Of a stretch of DNA of 64,000 nucleotides, positions 28,901 to 35,628 are shown in pieces (within the stretch, counting starts at the first letter, position 1; each line of letters begins with the position of its first letter). Made by a program: the position numbers and the translations under genes. A model generated the notes under the pieces. It was given only the letters and a program-made list of their open reading frames with translations. It was not told the DNA's origin and did not search any database. Source of the DNA: Burkholderia ubonensis. Its GTDB lineage: Bacteria > Pseudomonadota > Gammaproteobacteria > Burkholderiales > Burkholderiaceae. Location: NCBI RefSeq assembly GCF_902833085.1, contig NZ_CADFEB010000006.1, forward strand, positions 310,001 through 374,000, written 5' to 3'.

Positions 28901-30621
28901 GCAATGGAACCAATGCGCTATACGGTTTCGACGAGGCCGGACGTTGTGGCGGTCGCATCGTCTGGACAGGGGGCGGCGCAATGGATATCGGCTGGGTGCA
29001 GTATCGGTACAGCGCGACGGGTGACCTGCGGCGGGTAATCGATAGCGCGAAAGGCATGACCGAGTATCAGTACGATGCGGCGCATCGGCCGATTGAAGAA
29101 ACTCGGGATGGGTGGCGTGTGCGACGCTACGAATATGACCCCGGCGGCAATCTGTTGTCGACTCCGGCACGCGAGTGGATGCGCTATGACGAGGGTAATC
29201 GTCTTGCGACGTCGTCTTTCAGCACGTTTCGTTACAACGACCGAAATCACCTTTGTGAAGAACTCGGCGGCAACGCTCGCACCGCCTGGCATTACAACAG
29301 TCTGGACCTGCTCGTAAAGGTGAGCTGGAGCGACCGCAACGAGGTATGGACTGCGAAGTACGATGGACTGTGCCGGCGAGTCAGCAAGACAATGGGCGCT
29401 GAACACACTGAATACTACTGGGACGGTGACCGCGTTGCCGCTGAAATTGCGCCAAACGGTGAGTTGCGGGTCTACGTGTACGTGAACGAGATTGCGCTCC
29501 TGCCTTTCATGTTTATCGACTATCCCTGTGTTCACGCGTCACCGGAGGCCGGCCGAGCGTACTTCGTTTTCTGCAATCAGGCTGGCCTGCCCGAGTGGAT
29601 CGAAGACAGCGACCGCCAAGTGGTCTGGCGCGCGCAAGCAATTGACGCGTATGGGGCCGTACGGGTCGAAGCGGGAAACGCACTGGAGTACGACTTGCGA
29701 TGGCCGGGGCATTGGCTCGAGCGAGAGATCGGGCTGCACTACAACCGGTTCCGATCATATAGCCCGGACCTTGGGCGGTATTTGCAGTCGGATCCCAAGG
29801 GACAAGCGGGCGGCGTCAATCTCTATGCTTATGTCCCCAATCCGCTTGTTTCGGTTGATCTGCGCGGGCTGCACAGCAACAAACAGGCAGCCGCTTCGTC
29901 GGAGGACGGTGCACAGCATCCCGATCTGGGGCCTTCGAAAGAGCAAGCCAAGGAAGGCAACAGTGACGTTCCGCACAAGCGGCCCACGCTGACGGCGGAG
30001 CAGGGGAATGAGATCGTGGCGGACATTCATCGGGCCGGATGGGACTACTACCATAGCGGGAAGGGGACGAACCCGGATGGACGCAACGTGACCGCCCTCA
30101 CCGAACTGGAGGACGGGCGAATTGCGATCACATCAAACGGCACATTGAGTCCTGCACAGGTGGCGGTCGCGTTCGACCGGCTGGGAAATCACGGATTCGA
30201 CATGGACAAAGACGTGATTATCCCGGGAAATCGGAAAAAGAGTCCGTTGGGCTATGGCGGAGGCGATACATACGCGTTCACGCCGAAAAACAAGGGTGAG
30301 ACGGAGACAAGAACAAGGCCGTACACCGGGCTTGGCTATGATTCTCCCAATCCGAACTACAAGCCAGGCAGCGGTAATCTCGAACCTGAACACTTCGCCC
30401 CGGATCGTCCAGCACACGAAGGGCACCACCATGATGACAAGGTGCCCGGTTCGGCTTGTAACCACGCCGAAGCAAGAGGCATTCAGCGCGGCATAGACGA
30501 GGACAGCAGAGCCGTAAGGCAATGGACATACAGCGACGCGAACCATCAGGGGTATGCATGCCATGATTGCCACAGGCTTCAGGAGTATCACAAAGTGAAG
30601 AATGAAACGGGAGTGCAGTAA
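25984..30621 (+). CDS. PAAR-Rhs T6SS effector with C-terminal deaminase-like toxin domain
   Basis: A 1545-residue T6SS cargo. The pre-PAAR N terminus covers about 1-95. A PAAR-like domain spans about 95-200 with a literal PAAR at residues 138-141 (GGIPAARVLD), and a second similar segment lies near 295 (LAGNPTVLVGGFPMPD). A DUF6531 module starts at about 340 (PINPVTGDVENRF). About 30 RHS/YD repeats then form the cocoon (about 450-1250). The core ends with the conserved autocleavage region: D1270-PKG and, at 1292-1296, DLRGL. Residues 1297-1545 are the variable toxin. It carries H1494-A-E1496 and C1526-H-D-C1529, the zinc-ligand and proton-shuttle pattern of the cytidine-deaminase fold. GC is well below the T6SS core. 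No immunity gene directly follows. Confidence 0.88.
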   Translation: MSEPANRLTRASEPSESHAAPSESKADTACDSLLDTVKSTFDPFKQTFSSDGSALHHVSEAVNALASLQSAPSQLLNTGIAQIPLLDKMPGMPAATIGVPHLGTPHAHSHPPSSGFPLPSMGATIGSGCLSVLIGGIPAARVLDIGIAPTCGGLTPYFDIQTGSSNTFFGGMRAARMGIDMTRHCNPMGHAGKSGEEAGSAAEKGEQAASEAAEVSGRARWMGRAGKAWKVGNAAVGPASGAAGAAADAAHGEGLAAAMMAAQTVADAAMMLLGNLMGKDPGIEPSMGMLLAGNPTVLVGGFPMPDAMAAAMAGWGLRKNVNPGKRRARTQHHECDGRGEPINPVTGDVENRFMDYETNETAPFEWGRHYSSAWHERDGLLGCGFRHTFQHELRLLRTRAIYTDPRGREFEFDKNADGSYAGCSDGYELEQHDANQFVLWHGAHGHLFFERSRETTSLARFVFHDRNGVRTTFRRNIAGDIEWIAQADENGNVRRTIEFQYDSRGRIIEVLLTDPDGQTIRIAHYEYDTEGCLVEHQDAMGATSTYAYDSGHRVIRLTDPSGYSFFYQYDSEGRCVESTGQDGMWRVAFQYHPRRTIVIEGDGGKWTVLYNEAGTITRIIDPYGGAEERVTGSDGRVIEEVDSSGRVLRWIYDERGRNTARVDRWGNGWPTKDEAPVLPNPFAHPEPGSPLDLQWGKGGRIRLADTVLLPPEIAKKAATIFAPDAPASSPSEQRDAAGRVIARTDEHGRIERLTYDGAGNLQQRRDKDGRDYYYSVTSWNLRERETDPLGNTVRYRYTPKRRIAAIVDANGNESAYTYDFKDRVTSVRRHGVLRETYAYDAGDRVIEKRDGAGNVLLQFEVGDDGLYSKRICASGEVHTYAYDARANLIKVSTDEFDVSMSRDALNRRTVDKRDGRGVEHAYAGGQLARTTYLDRFEVHYEAVGDGEVRIHPPTGGSHKVYRTCDGRILLCLGNGTNALYGFDEAGRCGGRIVWTGGGAMDIGWVQYRYSATGDLRRVIDSAKGMTEYQYDAAHRPIEETRDGWRVRRYEYDPGGNLLSTPAREWMRYDEGNRLATSSFSTFRYNDRNHLCEELGGNARTAWHYNSLDLLVKVSWSDRNEVWTAKYDGLCRRVSKTMGAEHTEYYWDGDRVAAEIAPNGELRVYVYVNEIALLPFMFIDYPCVHASPEAGRAYFVFCNQAGLPEWIEDSDRQVVWRAQAIDAYGAVRVEAGNALEYDLRWPGHWLEREIGLHYNRFRSYSPDLGRYLQSDPKGQAGGVNLYAYVPNPLVSVDLRGLHSNKQAAASSEDGAQHPDLGPSKEQAKEGNSDVPHKRPTLTAEQGNEIVADIHRAGWDYYHSGKGTNPDGRNVTALTELEDGRIAITSNGTLSPAQVAVAFDRLGNHGFDMDKDVIIPGNRKKSPLGYGGGDTYAFTPKNKGETETRTRPYTGLGYDSPNPNYKPGSGNLEPEHFAPDRPAHEGHHHDDKVPGSACNHAEARGIQRGIDEDSRAVRQWTYSDANHQGYACHDCHRLQEYHKVKNETGVQ

Positions 30622-30703
30622 TCCAGTCACTCGCAGGACCGTGCTCGACAGACCGTCGCGGCCGTGGGCCCCGGCGACCATTACACTGCGAGGTAACAGA
30701 TTC

Positions 30704-31147
30704 ATGAGCATCACCATACGCGCCGCCGTGGCCGAGGATGTGCCGTTCTTGCGCGAGCTTTTCCTGCGATCGCGCCGCGAAACCTTCGTCTGGCAACCGG
30801 GCGATGCGTTCCAGCTGGCCGACTTCGACGCGCAGACGGAAGGCGAGCGACTGCTGGTCGCAGAGGACGACGGCGGGCGACTGGCCGGCTTCGTGTCGGT
30901 CTGGGAGCCGGACCATTTCATCCATCACCTGTACGTGGACCGGTCGCATCACCGGCGCGGCATAGGCCGGGCGCTGCTGCGCGCGCTGCCGGGCTGGCCG
31001 GCGACGCGCTACCGGCTCAAGTGCCTGCGTGCCAACGCGCCGGCGCTGGCGTTCTATCGCGCGAGCCGCTTTACCGAGATCGGCGCCGGCGCCGCGGAAG
31101 ACGGCGAGTACCTGCTGCTGGAGTCGAGCTGCGACGACGCAGAATGA
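30704..31147 (+). CDS. GNAT-family N-acetyltransferase
   Basis: A 147-residue acetyltransferase of unknown substrate. The start MSITIRAAV has a GAGG site 10 bases upstream; a frame start inside the Rhs gene 3' end has none. The GNAT fold is clear: the N-terminal IRAAVAEDVPFLRELFL, the beta4 strand LYVDRSHHRRGIGRALL (acetyl-CoA pyrophosphate loop HRRGIG), and the C-terminal NAPALAFYRASRFTEIG. It lies 82 bases after the Rhs toxin, where an immunity gene would be expected, but nothing else suggests that it neutralises the toxin. GC returns here toward the chromosomal average. Confidence 0.88.
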   Translation: MSITIRAAVAEDVPFLRELFLRSRRETFVWQPGDAFQLADFDAQTEGERLLVAEDDGGRLAGFVSVWEPDHFIHHLYVDRSHHRRGIGRALLRALPGWPATRYRLKCLRANAPALAFYRASRFTEIGAGAAEDGEYLLLESSCDDAE

Positions 31148-31150
31148 CCG

Positions 31151-31453
31151 TCATCGATCTATCTCCGCGAGCGTGCCATACGTGCCGTTTGCGTAGAGCA
31201 ACGGCGCCACCGCCTGTCCGTTCGTGATCGTTCTCAATTGCCGACGAAGGCGCTTGTGAGTGCCATGCTCGAACACAGACGCGACGCGGCATACGAGGTT
31301 CGATTGCGCATCGGCGAGTAGGGAAGGTTATTCACGGCGAGCCGCCAGTCGCCGACGGCGAATTTGTCGGCGGGCTGGTCGACTTCGCGAACGAATGTCA
31401 TCGATACCAGAGCGACAGTGGCTCCGCGCATAGCGACATCACGGCCGTCGCGC
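31151..31453 (-). other. Gene-poor stretch with a possible frameshifted gene remnant
   Basis: About 300 bases between the GNAT and MFS genes. On the minus strand, one frame (running into the 3' end of the MFS gene, to about 31322) reads FAVGDWRLAVNNLPYSP. An adjacent frame then continues to a stop at 31151-31153 with ITNGQAVAPLLYANGTYG. Together they look like the C-terminal end of a decayed protein with one frameshift. I do not recognise the family, and this could be chance. Confidence 0.22.
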
Positions 31454-32707
31454 TCAGCGCGGTCCGGGTTTCTCGGCATTCAACGCCGCTGGCGTAGCGA
31501 TTCGCAGGAACGGCACGATCAAAAGCAATGTAGCGACGGCGAATCCCGCAAACGCGACGCGCAAGCCGAAGAGTTCGGCGAGCACCCCGCCGAGCCCCGC
31601 GCCGACCGGCATCGCGCCCCAGCTGAACAGGCGCGCGGCGGCGTTATACCGTCCGAACAGCGCGCCGGGAACGAGCGCCTGGCTGATGGTGCGCGAGTTG
31701 ACGCTCCACAGCGTGCCGCCCAGCCCGCCCGCGAACGCGCTTGCCGCCACCGCCCACAGATTGACGGTCGCTATCGGCATCGCCATCATCGCGAGCGTGC
31801 CGAGCAGGTCGACGAACATCACCGTACGCCGCCCGAGCCAGCAATTCAGCGTGGTCACGCTCAATGCGCCGACGAAGCCGCCGATGCCGAGCGCGCTCAG
31901 CATCACGCCGTAACCGCGCGCATCGAGGCCCATCACCTTCGTTGCGAACAACGGCATGATCGCGAGCCAGGCCCCCCAGCATGCGCACAGCACCGTGAGC
32001 GTGACCGCCATCAGATGCAGGATCGGTTCCCGCCACAGGTAGTGCAGCCCTTCTGCGATCTGCCGGTGTACCGGCTCGCGCGGCGCGTCCGGCGCGTGAA
32101 CGACGCGAAAGCGTCCGACCAGGAAGCACAGCGCCAGCACGCCGATCAGGTATGCGCTTGCCACCGTGCCGAGCGCGAGCGCGGTGCCGGCGGCGACGAG
32201 CAGGCCGCCCACCAGCGGCCCGCAAAACTCGTTGCAGACCGTTTCCGCGCCGGCGACCCATGCATTCGCGCGCTCGCGCCCGGCGGGCGCCACCGCGTCG
32301 GGAACCAGCGCGGCGGCGGAGGTCAGGGCGATCACTTCCGCGATGCCGAGCGTGAGGCCGCCGATGTACAGCACCGGCAGCGTGATACCGTTCGACAGCG
32401 ACAGCAGGACGAGCACCGCGATGGCGGCAAGCCGCATCCCGTTGGCGAGCCACAGCAGCACGCGGCGATCGGCGCGATCGACCAGCACGCCGACATGCAG
32501 GGCGACGAGCAGCCACGGCAACGTGAGCGTCAGCGACACGCCGGATACCTGGAGCGGCGACTGGGTCAGCGCGGTCGCCATCAGCGGCAGCGCGACCTTG
32601 GTCACGCCGTCCGCGAGATTCGTTAACGCGGTGAACACGACAAGCACCAAGGTGTTCCGTCCGCTTGCCGCGTCTAGTGCGAGGTCTGATCGGGTTGCCG
32701 TGTTCAA
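31454..32707 (-). CDS. MFS transporter (drug/siderophore-exporter type), TTG start
   Basis: A 417-residue inner-membrane transporter with about 12 predicted helices. The N-terminal half has VFTALTNLADGVTKVALPLMATAL, and between helices 2 and 3 the motif-A-like VDRADRRVLLW. This places it near the MFS_3 / enterobactin-exporter-like group. The likely start is TTG: a GGAG lies six bases upstream of it, and the first in-frame ATG is about 43 codons in, inside the first helix region. It stands alone between the GNAT gene and the acyltransferase. The substrate cannot be deduced. Confidence 0.88.
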   Translation of the reverse strand: MNTATRSDLALDAASGRNTLVLVVFTALTNLADGVTKVALPLMATALTQSPLQVSGVSLTLTLPWLLVALHVGVLVDRADRRVLLWLANGMRLAAIAVLVLLSLSNGITLPVLYIGGLTLGIAEVIALTSAAALVPDAVAPAGRERANAWVAGAETVCNEFCGPLVGGLLVAAGTALALGTVASAYLIGVLALCFLVGRFRVVHAPDAPREPVHRQIAEGLHYLWREPILHLMAVTLTVLCACWGAWLAIMPLFATKVMGLDARGYGVMLSALGIGGFVGALSVTTLNCWLGRRTVMFVDLLGTLAMMAMPIATVNLWAVAASAFAGGLGGTLWSVNSRTISQALVPGALFGRYNAAARLFSWGAMPVGAGLGGVLAELFGLRVAFAGFAVATLLLIVPFLRIATPAALNAEKPGPR

Positions 32708-33006
32708 GCCTGTCTCCAGTGAGCGATCGTTTTGCTTTATTTATGGCGCTGCGGTCGTCCGGGTGGGGCACGCGCCAACGGCATGCTGCAGTTCCGCGAG
32801 CGCGATGTCGCATCGGCACTCGACGCCGCCGCGCAGAAGATGGCGCGTTGTCTTGGCCGGATGCGGGTGTCGCCGCAGGCCGCGCGAGATAACCTCGTCA
32901 GGTGCGAGCGCGAGGTCCGGGCGACGCGAGTCCAATATTACCTGCGATTAGTCGAGCATCGAACACGACGCCCAGGAATAGCCACGACGCAGCCAGTACA
33001 TGACGC

Positions 33007-34938
33007 CTACTTCAACAGCGCTGATGCCGTCGCGCTCATCACCGCCTGCGCTCCTGCCGGCGTGAGATGCGACCCATCGAACGTCACGAGCGTGCCGCGT
33101 CCTTTCCCGGTGCGGGTAATGCATCCGTCGGCATCGCACATCGCGCCGTACGCAGACACGTATTCGATGCCCAGTTCCTCTGCCGTAGCCTTGCCCAGGC
33201 GATCGTATTCCGATGCCTTGGGATCGACGGCGAACCACGACCGTGCGGACAGAACCTCATGATGTTGACGCCAGTAGAGCCAATACAGCTTGGGAAGCGA
33301 GCTCTGCCAGGTCGCGACCTGCCCCAGCAGCACGATACGTTTCACCCCGGCATCACGGGCGGCCGCTACGGTCGTCTTGAGGGCGGCGAACGTATCGGGT
33401 CTCCAGTTCGCGGTCAGGATCAAGGTATGCGGCACAGCACGCTTTAGCGCGATCAGCACGCGCTTGCTGATTCGGCCGCAGTGATCGTTACCGCCGAGCA
33501 GCGGTGGGCAACCGGATGCGCTGAACTCTGCCACGCGCACCCCATAGTGGGCTTGTTCGTCGCGGAAAGCGGGGTACATCGCGGCTGCGTGCGAATCACC
33601 CCAGAGGAACACCATGGGCGCAGTGCCGCGCCCGACGCACTCGGGTGCAAAGGTTTCTTCGTCTGCTCCCTCGAGATAGCAAGATCCGCGGCGCCATTCA
33701 CGGTCGCGGTCGAAACGCGCGCCGTCAGCAAACTGCGACGCAAGACGGGACATGCGGAACTCCATGCCGTTGCGGGCGTACGCGTTGTAGCCGCCGAATC
33801 CCGCGCCGAGGACCAGGATCAGGAGCGACAGGGCGAGGAGGTTGGGGCGCCGTACACGCCGAATCGGCCGTTCGACACAGCGATAGGTGAGCCATGCCAA
33901 CGGAATGGCGATTGCGACTGCCGCTGCGCGGAGGTGCCAGGCTGGTACACCGGTGGACATTATCCGTAGGAAGGAGAGGATCGGCCAGTGGAAGAGGTAG
34001 AGTGGATAGCTGATCAGGCCGAGCAACAGGACCGGCTTGGTGCACACTCTGCGCATCAGCGCCGAATCGTGTCCGCCGCGAATCACGAGACAGGTGCCAA
34101 GCGTCGGGCCGATGGCCCACCATCCGGGAAACGTGAGATGCGAGTTCAGCAGCGCAATGGAAATCAGGAGCAGGAGGGCGCCGGCAACCACGCCACCTTC
34201 CGAAAATCCTATCGCGCGCTCGACGCGCTGGCGTTCTCGATATGCCAGCACACTGCCGGCCATCAATTCCCACGCGCGCGTGACTGGCAGGTAAAACGCG
34301 AATACCGGGTTCGTGCGTACGATGATGATGCACGATACGAATGACAGCGTGCCGAGGATGGCGATTGCCCACATCGGCGATCGTCTCGCGCGCGACAGGC
34401 CCCAAAGAATGATCGGCCAGAAGAGATAGAACTGCTCCTCCACGCCAAGCGACCAGAGGTGCAGCAGCGGTTTCTGGTCGGCGGCCGCATCGAAGTATCC
34501 CGCCTCGCGCCACAGGACGAGATTGGCGACCGACAATGCGCCGCCCGCGATGTGCTTGCCCAAAGCCTTGAATTCCTCGGGGAGGAGGTTGAACCACCCC
34601 ACCAGGTAGGTGCCGACAAGTGTGATCAGCAGCGCGGGAAAAATGCGGCGGATGCGCCTGCCATAGAAGCTTCCGAACGAGAATGTCGACTCATCGAGTT
34701 CGCGCAGGATATGCGATGTGATCAGGTAGCCCGAGATTACGAAAAATACGTCGACTCCGACGAAGCCGCCTGGGAGCCAGTTCGGGAAGGCGTGAAATAT
34801 GACGACGCTTACGACAGCGAGGGCGCGCAAGGCATCGATGTCGGGGCGATAGCCTGGCGCTTGGCGCGAGGCATGACTTTTCGTCTCGCCGCGCGGATCC
34901 GCGAAGGCGAGGACAGGGTTCTGGTCTACGGTGCTCAT
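33007..34938 (-). CDS. OafA/YrhL-type acyltransferase with C-terminal SGNH domain
   Basis: A 643-residue membrane acyltransferase that probably O-acetylates a surface polysaccharide. The start MSTVDQNPV is chosen over a TTG 78 bases upstream. The N-terminal acyltransferase_3 domain (about 30-375, around ten helices) begins YRPDIDALRALAVVSVVIFHAFP with the catalytic His, followed by GVDVFFVISGYLIT. The C-terminal periplasmic SGNH hydrolase-like domain (about 430-640) has a GDSH nucleophile motif and the terminal DGSHLTPAGAQ Asp/His pair. GC is clearly lower than in neighbouring core genes, suggesting transfer, as is common for O-antigen modification genes. An intergenic stretch of about 300 bases (32708-33006) separates it from the MFS gene; I see nothing in it. 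Confidence 0.9.
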   Translation of the reverse strand: MSTVDQNPVLAFADPRGETKSHASRQAPGYRPDIDALRALAVVSVVIFHAFPNWLPGGFVGVDVFFVISGYLITSHILRELDESTFSFGSFYGRRIRRIFPALLITLVGTYLVGWFNLLPEEFKALGKHIAGGALSVANLVLWREAGYFDAAADQKPLLHLWSLGVEEQFYLFWPIILWGLSRARRSPMWAIAILGTLSFVSCIIIVRTNPVFAFYLPVTRAWELMAGSVLAYRERQRVERAIGFSEGGVVAGALLLLISIALLNSHLTFPGWWAIGPTLGTCLVIRGGHDSALMRRVCTKPVLLLGLISYPLYLFHWPILSFLRIMSTGVPAWHLRAAAVAIAIPLAWLTYRCVERPIRRVRRPNLLALSLLILVLGAGFGGYNAYARNGMEFRMSRLASQFADGARFDRDREWRRGSCYLEGADEETFAPECVGRGTAPMVFLWGDSHAAAMYPAFRDEQAHYGVRVAEFSASGCPPLLGGNDHCGRISKRVLIALKRAVPHTLILTANWRPDTFAALKTTVAAARDAGVKRIVLLGQVATWQSSLPKLYWLYWRQHHEVLSARSWFAVDPKASEYDRLGKATAEELGIEYVSAYGAMCDADGCITRTGKGRGTLVTFDGSHLTPAGAQAVMSATASALLK

Positions 34939-35354
34939 CAAGAAGCGGTGGTTCCGGCTGCTCGCCCGTGGGCACGGCAGCACAGTGTTTTGTAATTTGC
35001 CTTGGCGCCCCTCCAATCGGCCGTGTATGGTTCACGGCGTCAATGCAGGGCTCGGCTGTTATGGAAACTGCGGCGCAATTTTAATTCAACAATTAACCAA
35101 TAATCGAGGCGATTTTTAATCAAATTTCGACCATGGGCGTTCCGCTGCAAGGCGATTGGAGCAGATCGGATGATCGCGGTCACACTTACCGGGGAACATG
35201 ACGGACAATGCCCGCTTGAAACGGATTGCCAGAGCTCATGGCAGGCTTATCGATAGATGCGGTTCTGGGGCTTACACTGTTGCAGGTCACGACTGTGCAG
35301 TGGCTTTGATTGGATTTTAAGTTGACATAACGTGAATTATCACCAGATCGCATG
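34939..35354. other. A/T-rich intergenic stretch between acyltransferase and IS fragment
   Basis: About 415 bases with low GC, particularly 35050-35130 and 35310-35350. It holds the acyltransferase promoter, but I cannot place one with confidence. I see no gene; short open frames lack coding bias. Confidence 0.5.
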
Positions 35355-35612
35355 TGGGAGCAAAGTTCTAATGTCGTATCTGGGCAAAGTTGAAATGTCG
35401 TAGTTGGCTGCTGGTTGGTTCATCCTGAGCGGCTCCTGATGGTCAACCAGGAGCCGCCCGTGGCCAACAACACCAACACCAACACGATCACCATGAGCAT
35501 GCGCGAGCTGGATCGACTCAAAGTTGTCGAAGCAGTCGTCGAAGGACGGCTGATGCCGTGGCGAGCCGCGGAGCGACTCGATGTCAGTCGACGACAGGTC
35601 GAGCGGCACTAG
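35355..35612 (+). mobile_element. Fragment of an ISNCY-family insertion sequence (left end plus transposase N terminus)
   Basis: Two near-identical 22-24-base units, at 35355-35378 and 35381-35402, share CAAAGTT and AATGTCGTA and look like the tandem end sequences of an IS. They are followed by an open frame (35415-35612). From its internal MSMRELDRLKVVEAVVEG to RLDVSRRQVERH this frame matches the N-terminal helix-turn-helix of ISNCY (IS1202-like) transposases. It stops after about 40 residues of recognisable sequence, where a full transposase has several hundred. The rest of the element, including the catalytic domain and right end, is missing. The break falls 17 bases from the 3' end of the peptidase gene. 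Confidence 0.7.
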
Positions 35613-35628
35613 CCAAACGACCCACACC

